This document shows, one piece after another, positions 1-8,248 of a stretch of DNA of 21,194 nt. The stretch spans positions 1-21,194 of the forward strand of contig CAJZEE010000029.1 in assembly GCA_915066865.1 (NCBI GenBank), written 5' to 3'. The translations under genes and the position numbers were made by a program. The notes below the pieces were generated by a model. That model made no database searches. It saw only the letters and a list, made by a program, of their open reading frames with translations, and was not told where the DNA came from. Within the stretch, counting starts at the first letter, position 1. Each line of letters opens with the position of its first letter. Source of the DNA: an uncultured Veillonella sp. Its GTDB lineage: Bacteria; Bacillota; Negativicutes; Veillonellales; Veillonellaceae.

Positions 1-1047
1 TGAGGTGCGTGCTCCTGCGGCTTGCGCTCCTAATGCAGCAGCCGGCCAAGACGGTACTACCTCTTGTGGAACAACACCATACAGGTAATCCTCAAGAGGC
101 ACAGAGTTGATGATCATCATGGTTCCATTGTTGGCACGTAATGTGAGCCCACCACGATAACCTTTACCTTCGAACAAAAATGGTGCATCACTATTCGCAG
201 GCTTCAATGTAACCACACTATCAATAGTCTTTCCATTTACAGCAATCTTGCCGCCGCGAACGCCAATAGATGTACCACGATTAGCACTGATTGTGCTAAC
301 TTGACCATTACCGCTGTTCAACACAACCATATTAGCTGTAGATGTAACAGTAGCATCAGAGCTACGACTACCTAGTAGAACACGTACATTTGGCATGTTT
401 TCTTTGCGTTCTGTAGCAGGCGTCACTACGGAGCCCACTTTGTTGCGAGTAATAACTGCTGTATTGGCTTGAATGCTATTCGCATCCGTTGTTTTTACTA
501 CCTTTTTAGTAGCAGTTTTTTCAGTAGCTCTCTTTTTTACTACAGGCTTTTCATCAGTAACTGCAGGTTTAGCAATTGGCTTCGAAGTACCAGAAGCCGC
601 AGGTTTTATAGTCGTTGTAGCTTTACCTGTAGTGGCTGATTTCGTAGCTGTTGCATTAGTACTAGATTTCGCAGTACTAGTTGATTTTGTTGCACTAACT
701 GGTTTAGCCGGCGTTACCGGCTTTGTAGATGTAGCAGGCTTTGCTACACTAACCGGTTTTGCACTAGGTTTAGCCATCGTAGATGCAGCAGTTGACTTAG
801 AAACCGTTTTAGTTATTGTAACCGGCTTTGCAGCTGGTTTAGTAGCAAGTGGACGAAAACTAGATTTCTTCGTCGTATTTACTTTCGATACAGTTGTATT
901 AGATACTGTTAATTTTGGCGTTGGCTTTTTCGTTACCACTGCACCTTTATTTTGCAGCGTCGCTCCATGTGCTATAGAAGCACCGCCAATGTTTACACCT
1001 AAAAACAAAGTGGCCATTATCATCAATTGTAATCGTTTTGTTTTCAT
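1..1047 (-). CDS. SpoIID/LytB-domain secreted protein, C-terminus cut off by window edge
   Basis: The frame stays open for 349 codons from an ATG at 1047 to the window edge, so the C-terminus is missing. The N-terminus is a signal peptide (basic MKTKR, a hydrophobic stretch to about residue 25, then AHGA). Residues ~35-190 form a low-complexity linker rich in Lys, Thr, Ala, Pro, Ser and Val, with repeated KP-A/V-T/S units. From about residue 215 it matches the SpoIID/LytB family, ending in the hallmark EDYLYGVVPQEVVPSWP and the following AAALGAQAAGART. In spore formers SpoIID cleaves peptidoglycan glycan strands; non-sporulation LytB-type members act in wall remodelling. The linker suggests a wall-spanning tether. 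The start is 2 bases after the ruvB stop, with a GGGA ribosome site inside the ruvB end, so it is probably cotranscribed with ruvCAB. The family call is firm; the exact activity is not. Confidence 0.85.
   Translation of the reverse strand, partial: MKTKRLQLMIMATLFLGVNIGGASIAHGATLQNKGAVVTKKPTPKLTVSNTTVSKVNTTKKSSFRPLATKPAAKPVTITKTVSKSTAASTMAKPSAKPVSVAKPATSTKPVTPAKPVSATKSTSTAKSSTNATATKSATTGKATTTIKPAASGTSKPIAKPAVTDEKPVVKKRATEKTATKKVVKTTDANSIQANTAVITRNKVGSVVTPATERKENMPNVRVLLGSRSSDATVTSTANMVVLNSGNGQVSTISANRGTSIGVRGGKIAVNGKTIDSVVTLKPANSDAPFLFEGKGYRGGLTLRANNGTMMIINSVPLEDYLYGVVPQEVVPSWPAAALGAQAAGARTS
480..945 (-). repeat. Coding low-complexity Lys-Pro/Thr linker repeat
   Basis: Within the SpoIID-type gene, short degenerate units encoding KPxxKPV, TKPVT, AKPVSA, TKSAT and similar recur for about 155 residues. 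On the plus strand they appear as recurring ggttta / ggcttt / accgg words. Such tracts often vary in length between strains. The repeat also creates a spurious long open frame on the other strand. Confidence 0.7.
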
Positions 1048-1049
1048 TA

Positions 1050-2054
1050 TTATTTCCCTGTCTGTGAAATACCTAAATGCTCATAGGCTAATTTAGTAGC
1101 AACCCTCCCACGCGGTGTGCGTCCTAAAAATCCTAATTGCATCAAATATGGTTCATACACATCTTCGATGGTATCTCTCTCTTCGCTGATGGCCGCCGCA
1201 ATGGTATCAATTCCTACAGGACCGCCATCATATTTTTCAATAATACATTCCAACACACGTCGATCAATTCGATCAAGTCCCATTTTATCTACATATAAAC
1301 GTTGTAATGCTTCATCTGCAATTTCTTGAGTGATAACCCCATCACCAATGACTTGTGCAAAGTCGCGTACCCGTTTAAGCAGACGATTTGCGATACGCGG
1401 TGTTCCTCGTGAACGACGCGCAATTTCGCTTGCCCCAGTTGGCACAATACCAATATTAAGTATCTCTGCGGCGCGAGACACAATAAACTCTAACTCTGGT
1501 TGTTTATAATATTCCAACCGATTAATAATACCAAATCGGTCCCGTAACGGTGCCGCCAAAGCACCCGCTCGAGTCGTGGCACCTACCAAAGTAAATTTTG
1601 GCAAGTCAATGCGCACAGTTCGAGCACTTGGACCCTTACCGATGATAATATCAATAGCATAGTCTTCCATAGCAGAGTACAACACTTCCTCTACACTACG
1701 AGACAAGCGATGAATTTCATCGATAAATAATACATCATGGTCGTCCAAATTTGTTAATATTGCAGCTAAGTCACCAGACTTTTCAATAGCCGGACCAGAA
1801 GTTATACGAAAATTAACACCCAATTCATTTGCAATAATCCCTGCTAATGTTGTCTTGCCAAGGCCTGGAGGCCCATAGAGCAGCACGTGATCCAATGCTT
1901 CCCCACGCTGTTTTGCCGCTTGAATATACACATTTAGATTACCTTTAGCCTCTTCTTGACCTACATACTCATTAAAAAGCTTAGGTCGAAGGCTATATTG
2001 CCATATATCCTCTTCGTGCTCGCCATTGCCGACAAGGCGTACTTCCTCATTCAT
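1050..2054 (-). CDS. ruvB: Holliday junction branch migration helicase RuvB
   Basis: RuvB is the AAA+ hexameric motor that, with RuvA, drives branch migration of Holliday junctions in recombination repair. The 334-residue length is normal. Walker A GPPGLGKTT lies at residues 61-69 and Walker B DEIH at 112-115. The sensor-1/arginine-finger region GATTRAGALAAPLRDRFG spans ~158-175, and a winged-helix DNA-binding C-terminus ends in the family-typical FLGRTPRGR. It follows ruvA by 2 bases in an intact ruvC-ruvA-ruvB order, so transcription presumably starts upstream of ruvC. The ATG start is kept because the neighbouring gene end leaves no room for another. Confidence 0.98.
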   Translation of the reverse strand: MNEEVRLVGNGEHEEDIWQYSLRPKLFNEYVGQEEAKGNLNVYIQAAKQRGEALDHVLLYGPPGLGKTTLAGIIANELGVNFRITSGPAIEKSGDLAAILTNLDDHDVLFIDEIHRLSRSVEEVLYSAMEDYAIDIIIGKGPSARTVRIDLPKFTLVGATTRAGALAAPLRDRFGIINRLEYYKQPELEFIVSRAAEILNIGIVPTGASEIARRSRGTPRIANRLLKRVRDFAQVIGDGVITQEIADEALQRLYVDKMGLDRIDRRVLECIIEKYDGGPVGIDTIAAAISEERDTIEDVYEPYLMQLGFLGRTPRGRVATKLAYEHLGISQTGK

Positions 2055-2056
2055 CC

Positions 2057-2665
2057 TTATCGTCCTTTCCCAAGCTCAATTAAGCTGACTTTTATCAACT
2101 CAGATACATCACGCTTACCATCATCTAAAGACTCTACAATATCTGCTACATCCCGTTCCAAGTATCCTAAGGATACGAGGGCTTCAATGGCTTCTCCTAC
2201 AGCACCGTTTGCAGCAACGCCAACAGGCTGAATAGTCGCAGACGATTCCGTAGAAATATGTGTCATCTTAGCAATTTTATCCTTTAACTCTAAAACAAGT
2301 CGCTCCGCAGACTTCTTACCAATGCCAGGTAACTTAGTTAATTGCTGTACCTGCCCATTGATAATCGCTAATTTGAAAGCCTCAGGTGTCATGCCTGACA
2401 AGATGCCAAGCCCCACCTTGGGCCCGATACCAGAAACAGAAATGAGGAGTATAAACAACTCATATTCTTCTTCCGTCCAAAAGCCATAAAGTTGCATCGC
2501 ATCTTCTCGTACATTAAGATACGTGAATAGCGTCGCCTCATGGCCCTCTGTCAGCTGTTGACGCGTAGTGGTCGGCACATATACGCGATACCCTACGCCA
2601 TGTACATCAACATAGCACGATTCTTTAAAAAGATGTGTTACGATACCTCGCACATACCCTATCAT
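2057..2665 (-). CDS. ruvA: Holliday junction DNA-binding protein RuvA
   Basis: RuvA tetramers clamp the four-way junction and recruit RuvB. The protein is 202 residues (family ~200). It has an N-terminal OB fold starting MIGYVRGIV, a helix-hairpin-helix pair around SVSGIGPKVGLGILS and LPGIGKKSAERLVLELKDK, and a short C-terminal RuvB-interacting domain with the family-like SLGYLERDV. Its ATG overlaps the ruvC stop by one base (TAATG), implying translational coupling. Confidence 0.98.
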   Translation of the reverse strand: MIGYVRGIVTHLFKESCYVDVHGVGYRVYVPTTTRQQLTEGHEATLFTYLNVREDAMQLYGFWTEEEYELFILLISVSGIGPKVGLGILSGMTPEAFKLAIINGQVQQLTKLPGIGKKSAERLVLELKDKIAKMTHISTESSATIQPVGVAANGAVGEAIEALVSLGYLERDVADIVESLDDGKRDVSELIKVSLIELGKGR

Positions 2666-3159
2666 TATACCAACCTCTTTAATCTATCATTGTGAGAACT
2701 ATGAGCCGTACAGATAGCAACAGCTAATGCATCTGCCGTATCATCAGGCTTAATTTTCTCACGAATCCCCAAAATATTCATCGTCATATAAATGACCTGA
2801 TTCTTATCAGCTTTACCATAACCTGTGACAGCTTGTTTAATTTGTAATGGTGTATATTCATAAATAGGAATCCGTTGTTGTTCAGCAGCCAATAAAATAA
2901 CACCACGTGCTTGCCCTACCTTAATGGCTGTTGTTACATTGCGGTTAAAAAATAATTCCTCCACACCGAACTTATCAGGCCTATATTCCTCCAATAAATC
3001 ACTAAGATCATTAAATAGAATTTCCAGTCGCTGTGAATCAGTTAATTCCTTAGGAGTTGTAATAGCCCCATAGGCTACTGGTGTTAGTTTGCTACCCTTC
3101 ACGTCAATAATGCCATATCCGCATATAGCCGTGCCTGGGTCAATTCCTATAATGCGCAC
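2665..3159 (-). CDS. ruvC: Crossover junction endodeoxyribonuclease RuvC
   Basis: RuvC is the resolvase that nicks Holliday junctions symmetrically. The protein is 164 residues with a RNase H-like fold. Predicted metal-binding acidic residues are D7 (in IIGIDPGTA), E67 (in FGVEELFF), D140 and D143 (in KPDDTADALA). The start codon is GTG at 3157-3159, preceded by a purine-rich AAGGGGG ribosome site; it puts the catalytic Asp at position 7, as in E. coli RuvC. First gene of the ruvCAB unit, with an extended -10 promoter about 65 bases upstream. Confidence 0.97.
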   Translation of the reverse strand: MRIIGIDPGTAICGYGIIDVKGSKLTPVAYGAITTPKELTDSQRLEILFNDLSDLLEEYRPDKFGVEELFFNRNVTTAIKVGQARGVILLAAEQQRIPIYEYTPLQIKQAVTGYGKADKNQVIYMTMNILGIREKIKPDDTADALAVAICTAHSSHNDRLKRLV

Positions 3160-3222
3160 CCCAACCCCCTTAGTTTAAAAATGAGATAAGCTACCGCCTA
3201 CCTCCATTACATAATCTATTTT

Positions 3223-3231
3223 ATTATAGCA
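3223..3231 (-). promoter_or_regulatory. Extended -10 promoter of ruvCAB
   Basis: On the minus strand this reads TGC-TATAAT, a perfect extended -10 element, with no good -35. It would start transcription roughly 60 bases before the ruvC GTG. The rest of the 203-base yebC-ruvC spacer holds only the yebC terminator and AT-rich sequence. Confidence 0.6.
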
Positions 3232-3324
3232 TAATTTCACATCGAAGTTCATGAATTCCCCTATGAATTATATATAAGACATATTAATTTTCTTAACTTT
3301 AATAAATATCCGAGTTTAATTTCA

Positions 3325-3354
3325 ATAGAAAAGGAGCACCCCATAGAGTGCCCC
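3325..3354 (-). terminator. Rho-independent terminator after yebC
   Basis: On the minus strand GGGGCACTC, loop TATG, GGGTGCTCC forms a 9-bp stem with two G-U pairs, followed by TTTTCTATT. It lies 8 bases after the yebC stop and is the only clear terminator seen for the minus-strand run that begins at trmD. Confidence 0.85.
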
Positions 3355-3362
3355 GTTTATTA

Positions 3363-4100
3363 TTATTCTTCTTCATCGTCCGGCAAAATACCATTATGAT
3401 ATACATTTTGTACATCATCAAGATCATCCAATACGTCAAGCATTTTCTGCATTTTCACAGCATCATCACCAGTCAACTCAATCGTTGTATCTGGAATCAT
3501 CGTGATTTTAGCTACTACAGTTTCGATACCCGCATCAGCAAGCGCTGCTTCTACCGCATCAAAATCCTCTGGTGTTGTATAAATTTCAAATACATCATCT
3601 TCAGACTTAAGGTCTTCTGCTCCAGCTTCAAGAGCTAGCATAGTTACCTCATCTTCATCATGACCTTCTTTATCGATAACAAATACGCCTTTAGATTTGA
3701 ACATCCAGCCTACACAGCCGCTTTCACCAAGGTTACCACCTTGTTTAGAGAATGCATGGCGCACGTCTGCAGCAGCACGATTACGATTATCGGTCATCAC
3801 CTCAACAGTAACGGCAACACCGGCAGGACCATAACCTTCGTATACGATTTCTTCATATGCATTCATGTCCGTAGCACCGATACCTTTGTCGATAGCACGT
3901 TGAATGTTATCCTTAGGGATATTATTTTCACGAGCTTTTTGCAAAGCCAATTTCAAACGCATATTACCAGTTGGATCTGCACCACCCATGCGTGCTGCAA
4001 CGGTAATTTCACGACCGATTTTTGTAGCCAATTTAGCTTTTAATGCATCGGTTTTACCTTTTTTATGTTTAATATTTGCCCATTTAGAATGTCCTGACAT
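3363..4100 (-). CDS. yebC: YebC/PmpR/TACO1 family protein
   Basis: This 245-residue protein opens with the canonical family N-terminus MSGHSKWANIKHKKGKTDA. It contains the conserved GGADPTGNMRLKLALQKAR and NNIPKDNIQRAIDKG segments. The family was long annotated as transcription regulators, but the mitochondrial relative TACO1 and more recent bacterial work point to a role in translation, helping ribosomes through difficult (polyproline) stretches. The latter is established knowledge, not visible here. An AGGAGG site sits 7 bases before the ATG, and the gene begins 9 bases after the SPOUT methyltransferase stop. yebC next to ruvC is a common bacterial order, though here a terminator separates them. 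Confidence 0.95.
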   Translation of the reverse strand: MSGHSKWANIKHKKGKTDALKAKLATKIGREITVAARMGGADPTGNMRLKLALQKARENNIPKDNIQRAIDKGIGATDMNAYEEIVYEGYGPAGVAVTVEVMTDNRNRAAADVRHAFSKQGGNLGESGCVGWMFKSKGVFVIDKEGHDEDEVTMLALEAGAEDLKSEDDVFEIYTTPEDFDAVEAALADAGIETVVAKITMIPDTTIELTGDDAVKMQKMLDVLDDLDDVQNVYHNGILPDDEEE

Positions 4101-4109
4101 AGACGCCTC

Positions 4110-4682
4110 CTATTTATTCCACCATGCTTCGCCCCGCAGCCGATCTAAGATGATTGATACGGCACTACGCACGGATAAATGATTGTATTCACCATGGCCA
4201 TATATAGGTTCTAAAATATAGTCAAAGCTTTCCATCGTTTCTTTTGTCATACCATAACCGGTACCAAATAATACTAACACAGGGCGCCCCTCATTTTCAA
4301 GGTGTTCACGCATCAGTGCATAGGAAATCGTATTATCATAGGTGCGAGCATCTGTTGTAGCTACTATAGGTTTTATACCTTCTATATCTTCAATTGTTCG
4401 CACCGCTACCGCAATTGAATTTACCAATTCCACACCTGTGAAAGCATCCTTGCGATCAGGATTATAAGTAGAGCCAAATCCAGATTTCCAATGTTCCATA
4501 ATCGTACTTACCAACTCACGTTGAGCTGGAATATTATGAATGACAAAATATTTAGACACATCATAGGTAATAGATGCTCGTGCAATATCATGTATATCAT
4601 AATTTGTAATAGCCGTCGTAATGACCTCTTTATGTTTATTCATAATAGGATAATGAACAAGTCCGATATATAAATTAGCCAA
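4110..4682 (-). CDS. SPOUT-type RNA methyltransferase (TrmD C-terminal-like)
   Basis: This 190-residue protein resembles the family annotated as RNA methyltransferase with a tRNA (guanine-N1)-methyltransferase C-terminal-like fold. Visible features are the N-terminal LYIGLVHYPIMNKHKEVI, an HDIARASITYDVSKYFVIH segment, a SGFGSTYNPDRKDAF segment, and the knot-like VLVLFGTGYGMTKE with EPIYGHGEYNHLSVRSAVSI. The RNA target is unknown. In many Firmicutes this gene directly follows trmD; here it lies 5 kb downstream, beyond the ATP-grasp cassette. The start is TTG at 4680-4682, with AGGAG eight bases upstream. It is followed after 9 bases by yebC. Confidence 0.85.
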   Translation of the reverse strand: MANLYIGLVHYPIMNKHKEVITTAITNYDIHDIARASITYDVSKYFVIHNIPAQRELVSTIMEHWKSGFGSTYNPDRKDAFTGVELVNSIAVAVRTIEDIEGIKPIVATTDARTYDNTISYALMREHLENEGRPVLVLFGTGYGMTKETMESFDYILEPIYGHGEYNHLSVRSAVSIILDRLRGEAWWNK

Positions 4683-4740
4683 TACTATATCTCCTAAATT
4701 CTAAACTAATCTTCATTAACATACATTGCCATCATATCCA

Positions 4741-5301
4741 TTACGAAGCACTAGACCGTGCACCAGCACTACCAAATCCAGATTTCTGTCCTATGGAAGA
4801 CGCCTTTTTGCTTCTATTGCGTTCATAACTTCTATAAAGGCTCCGCCCCATAGTGCTATGTACATTCGACCCTGATGCGGTATATACATAGGGCTCCTCA
4901 TACGTTTGTAATGGTGCTGCTATGCGATACGTCATAGTTCGTCCATCCATACGTGCCGTAGGAGGATTAAACCCATGAAACATATAATACCCAGCTGCAA
5001 TAGTTGGTAACAAACTTGCCAAACCAGCATCCCACACTAAGTTTCCACCATTATCACGGTGAAAGGTAACTGAACGATTATCGTCATACAAGGCTGTTTC
5101 TTTTCCATCGCCATGGTTTAAAAGAGAATACCGATTACCTTGACTATCCTTTAATCGAACCTCCCCCTCATTTGCCTCTGGATAAACCTTGTCGCACACA
5201 GCATAGGAGATATCATTCCAGTAGGAATATACACCTACAAGACCAGCAACTGCGGCGAAAGCACCTGTAAGGTATATGGTTTTCTTACTTGGCTTATACA
5301 T
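4741..5301 (-). CDS. Small membrane protein A, DUF1190/YgiB-like (paralogue of 8249-8821)
   Basis: This 186-residue protein has one N-terminal membrane helix (~residues 8-28) and a conserved Cys36 in SYAVCDKV. A soluble segment ~45-90 includes NHGDGKETALYDD and SVTFHRD. A second hydrophobic patch follows (ASLLPTIAAGYYMFHGF), then a polar C-terminus ending SGFGSAGARSSAS. It is about 60% identical by eye to the 190-residue protein at 8249-8821. The hydrophobic AGYY-type patch and the Gly-Phe-Gly/Ser-rich tail recall E. coli YgiB (DUF1190), whose gene neighbours a GspS-like gene. That link is my inference. It is the last gene of the cassette; its AAGGGAG site overlaps the DUF350 stop. Possibly the acceptor modified by the ATP-grasp enzyme; function unknown. 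Confidence 0.75.
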   Translation of the reverse strand: MYKPSKKTIYLTGAFAAVAGLVGVYSYWNDISYAVCDKVYPEANEGEVRLKDSQGNRYSLLNHGDGKETALYDDNRSVTFHRDNGGNLVWDAGLASLLPTIAAGYYMFHGFNPPTARMDGRTMTYRIAAPLQTYEEPYVYTASGSNVHSTMGRSLYRSYERNRSKKASSIGQKSGFGSAGARSSAS

Positions 5302-5312
5302 AAAACGCTCCC

Positions 5313-5744
5313 TTAGTGCACAGCACCGCTAATAACAAGAGCAAGACCAACGAAAATGCCAAATACAAGAATACCAGCCGCTGTATTACCACGCATAATT
5401 TCTTCGGATAATTTATATTTACGATGCCAAATATTGATAAACATATAGCCTATCACAAATAATATAATACCAAGCACAGCATATATAACACTGGCTACGA
5501 TACCATGTAACAAGGACGTATCAGCCGTAGTCACGGCTGGTGACATGATAACAGCGCGCAAAATTTCACCGATACCGATAAATGATCCCGCTGAAAGCCA
5601 CGCCACAGCACAGTTACCACGCTTAATTTCTTCACTAAATTTTCCAGGCACGAAGAAATCGATAACCGTGTTCGCTGTCAACATCAGCATAATGCCAAAA
5701 CAAGCATAAAAAATTGTCAATAATACATCTGGTATATAAATCAT
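5313..5744 (-). CDS. DUF350 family membrane protein (YjfL-like)
   Basis: This 143-residue, very hydrophobic protein has four predicted membrane helices (~5-25, 45-65, 75-100, 118-140). It carries the DUF350 signature twice: FSEEIKRGNCAVAWLSAG and LSEEIMRGNTAAGILVFG. The two halves are an internal repeat, each with a Glu-Glu-Ile-x-Arg-Gly-Asn turn before a helix. The biochemical role of DUF350 is not known. The family recurs beside GspS-like ATP-grasp genes, for example yjfL with yjfC in E. coli. The AGGAGG ribosome site overlaps the TAG stop of the upstream DUF4178 gene, indicating tight coupling. Confidence 0.88.
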   Translation of the reverse strand: MIYIPDVLLTIFYACFGIMLMLTANTVIDFFVPGKFSEEIKRGNCAVAWLSAGSFIGIGEILRAVIMSPAVTTADTSLLHGIVASVIYAVLGIILFVIGYMFINIWHRKYKLSEEIMRGNTAAGILVFGIFVGLALVISGAVH

Positions 5745-5754
5745 AATAAGCCTC

Positions 5755-6825
5755 CTAATAATATAATTTTGTATTGGATGTGTTGTTAGAGTTGCTGGTA
5801 GGATACAATCGTTCGCGTCCCGTATTATCCCCTAGTCGAACCATGGTCGCATAGTTATCGAGTATATGAGAGCTGATTAATGTACGATCAATAATTTTCC
5901 AATCCTCTTGTGTTAATTTTGATTGTTCACATACCTTAACCCTAGTTTGTCCATCCGTATTAGTGATGAGATACACCAAGTCCCCAGAATAAAATACAAT
6001 AACTTCATGTCCCTCTTCTAAGTTATCCCGCTCATTCTTAATATCACCATTCACAGAATCAATCAAGTCTAATGCGGTACTAACAGGATCTAGTGTAGAC
6101 GTGTATACATAGTCGTTATCCGAATCTGTTTTTGTATAATATGCAGATGTGTCATGCATATGTTCTTTTGCCGTGTAAGGCACTCCAAACATAGCGCGTA
6201 TACTATGCCAAGACAAATCATTGTCCGACCAAAATAGAAATAGTAAAAATAGTACACCATACCCCACACCAACAGCAATAGATCCAAACCTCTTTTTCAT
6301 TGATTTGTTACGCATCTTTTGCTTAATAGCTTGAGCGGCTGCATCATTACAAAGACGAATGTTCACCAAGGGTACTCGTGATCCTTCGGCAAACATTTTT
6401 TTACCTTCAAACCACTCTTCTTCAAAGAATACACTAGCACCACCTTCACAAGGTAGCTGATATTCTCTATATCCTGCGCGGTCCCCTACGGAGGCACCAC
6501 TTTCACCATCCACATCGACAACCTTTTCTAAGCCGATTTGATGTAATGTAAAATCTTTCCCCGGCCGTGTATGAAAGGATGTTCTAGATACGGTACACCA
6601 TTCATTATCATTGTACTCAATGGTTAACCATATTTTATCGATTCCCTCAACAGCCTCTAGTCCATATTCATGCCAATAATCACCTGGTGATTTTGTCATA
6701 GACGGCTGGCCCCTATAGGATTGTTCCTTATCTGCTTTTGGAATAATCTCTATGTATTTAATTTTCTCAGTGATTACATAGCGGCTGCCATGAACCTCTA
6801 AGACATCATAACAATTAAACTCCAT
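5755..6825 (-). CDS. DUF4178 membrane-anchored protein A (paralogue of 8866-9912)
   Basis: This 356-residue protein has an N-terminal DUF4178-like beta-rich region (~1-165). Visible parts are CYDVLEVHGSRYVITEKIKY, then HEYGLEAV-IDKIWLTIE, then a GDRAGYREYQL-type segment. A single membrane helix follows (~190-208, GVLFLLFLFW). The extracytoplasmic or C-terminal domain begins DLSWHSIR-MFGVPYT and contains VYTSTLDPVSTALDLIDSV. The paralogue B shares all of these. I chose the ATG at 6823-6825 over an in-frame GTG at 6855: it has GAGGG 6 bases upstream, and its N-terminus aligns with paralogue B (MEFNCYD versus MKFKCYD). The biochemical role of DUF4178 is not established. Confidence 0.82.
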   Translation of the reverse strand: MEFNCYDVLEVHGSRYVITEKIKYIEIIPKADKEQSYRGQPSMTKSPGDYWHEYGLEAVEGIDKIWLTIEYNDNEWCTVSRTSFHTRPGKDFTLHQIGLEKVVDVDGESGASVGDRAGYREYQLPCEGGASVFFEEEWFEGKKMFAEGSRVPLVNIRLCNDAAAQAIKQKMRNKSMKKRFGSIAVGVGYGVLFLLFLFWSDNDLSWHSIRAMFGVPYTAKEHMHDTSAYYTKTDSDNDYVYTSTLDPVSTALDLIDSVNGDIKNERDNLEEGHEVIVFYSGDLVYLITNTDGQTRVKVCEQSKLTQEDWKIIDRTLISSHILDNYATMVRLGDNTGRERLYPTSNSNNTSNTKLYY

Positions 6826-6926
6826 ACGCACCCTCGCTAAAATAGACATAACCACAACTGCTGCGAAGTAAACCTATTATCATTCGTTTAACATACTATA
6901 TAGCCACAAATTCCATAGTATTTCAC
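6826..6926 (-). other. 101-base spacer inside the cassette
   Basis: This is the longest gap in the cassette, between the ATP-grasp stop and the DUF4178-A start. It contains a 7-bp inverted repeat (ATACTAT ... ATAGTAT on the minus strand) without a U-tract and a GATAAT-like element with no -35. It could hold a weak internal promoter; no terminator is visible. Confidence 0.3.
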
Positions 6927-8234
6927 TTACTCTATTAGTAATGGTACAAAGTATGCTTCTGTACCAGCTATCTCTTCCGGAGAAAAACGGCATCCTACCG
7001 CAGAAGCTTGATCACCAAGCATAAAACAGGATAAGGTTAAAAATCCATCTTTCACTCCACAATCAACTGTATGAGTAAAACGTTTCTGCTGTATAAAGTC
7101 TTGATACATAACCTTTTTACTATCGCGACAAACAATATCGTCATAGTTATCAACTAACTTTTCCATGTAAAGCTCAGATATATCACCACGCTTTTGAACA
7201 ACTTGTACATGTCGTCCTTCACGGCCCCAAATCTCCTTTTGAATATAAAGGCCATCATCAAGAAAGGAAAAATCATTTTCAAAATAGGATGGTGCCAAAT
7301 AACGCTCGATGATATCTCGATCTGGTTTCGTAAAAAATTGTTCTGTTAAATACAATGCATATACTAAGGACATAAATGATTTGTTTTGTAAAATAATTGC
7401 CTCTGGCGGATTAAAAAGAGCAAATCTATTCTCCTCGTAAAGATCTAAAAACATCTCACCCAAAGGTTCATTATCTGGTGTTTGTTCATCAATCAAAAGT
7501 TCCATGGGATGCAATCGATATAATAGAGTCGCATGACTACCATCTTCTAAAGGAATGCCCTCATCATCAATCTTCATATCATAAAAGGATATGAAGCGCG
7601 TGTCTGCCTCAGGACAGGCTGTTTTTAATTCCTTCATAAGGAATTGTGTTGTACCGTAGTCTTCAAAATAATCATGAAAACAAGAGAATACAAAGGGATT
7701 CTTAGGTAGGCTCTCTCTATTTGCCCGCATAGATTCATATTGGTTTCTACCATACTTAGCAGATAAAACAGCATCATACATGCGCTTTAAAAATGTATGT
7801 AATTCTTTGCGGCATTCTATATTAGGATGTTTTCGTCCTACATAGTTAGCTGCAATTTCATTGGCATAATAGCTTTCAATAAGAAAACATGGCGTATCAG
7901 CATTAAGTTCTACCATGCGTAAATTGCCATTTACATCAAGAACAAAATCAAAGCGAGATAACCAAGTCGGTAACCCTAAGGCATTCGACTTATGTAGATA
8001 TGGGATTAAATTTTCTGGCATATCCATATTTCGAGCAAAGTCATCTGGTGCCATTTGAAATACTTTTGCGGCTTTACAAAAAATTTGAAATAGTCTACGA
8101 GACGCATGGCGAATTTCATCGTAAAAATCAGCTGAAAAGGCCTGCATAGATAATGAAGGATACCGGTCATCATAGCCTTCATATTCCACGAAATTAAATA
8201 TATTTCTATCAAGCTCATCAATATAGGATTTCAT
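6927..8234 (-). CDS. Glutathionylspermidine synthetase-like ATP-grasp amide ligase (YgiC/YjfC type)
   Basis: This 435-residue protein matches the glutathionylspermidine synthetase C-terminal ATP-grasp family. Key segments are LSRFDFVLDVNGNLRMVEL then NADTPCFLIE (R94, D96, E109, N111, D113 near the substrate site), LLYRLHPMELL (~238-247), PPEAIILQNKSFMSL (K285), a YIQKEIWGREGRHVQVV strand pair with candidate ATP-contacting K333 and the R338-E-G loop, and a C-terminal AYFVPLLIE. There is no N-terminal CHAP amidase as in E. coli Gss, so it is predicted to form, not hydrolyse, an amide. Related YgiC/YjfC proteins have no firmly known product. AAGGA lies 7 bases before the ATG; it starts 14 bases after small protein B. 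Likely a peptide, amino acid or polyamine ligase; substrate unknown. Confidence 0.88.
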   Translation of the reverse strand: MKSYIDELDRNIFNFVEYEGYDDRYPSLSMQAFSADFYDEIRHASRRLFQIFCKAAKVFQMAPDDFARNMDMPENLIPYLHKSNALGLPTWLSRFDFVLDVNGNLRMVELNADTPCFLIESYYANEIAANYVGRKHPNIECRKELHTFLKRMYDAVLSAKYGRNQYESMRANRESLPKNPFVFSCFHDYFEDYGTTQFLMKELKTACPEADTRFISFYDMKIDDEGIPLEDGSHATLLYRLHPMELLIDEQTPDNEPLGEMFLDLYEENRFALFNPPEAIILQNKSFMSLVYALYLTEQFFTKPDRDIIERYLAPSYFENDFSFLDDGLYIQKEIWGREGRHVQVVQKRGDISELYMEKLVDNYDDIVCRDSKKVMYQDFIQQKRFTHTVDCGVKDGFLTLSCFMLGDQASAVGCRFSPEEIAGTEAYFVPLLIE

Positions 8235-8248
8235 TATTCATCCTTTCA

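Noticed and set aside
473..1096. Plus-strand 207-residue open frame, hydrophobic and Val/Ala/Phe-rich
   Set aside because: It is antisense to the Lys/Thr/Pro linker of the SpoIID-type gene; the repetitive hydrophobic composition is a by-product of that repeat, and there is no ribosome site.
3660..4043. Plus-strand 127-residue open frame
   Set aside because: Antisense to the conserved core of yebC; composition (Cys/His/Thr/Phe-rich) is not protein-like and no family motif is seen.
6826..6855. Upstream GTG start for DUF4178-A
   Set aside because: No ribosome site; paralogue B and a GAGGG site both support the ATG at 6825.
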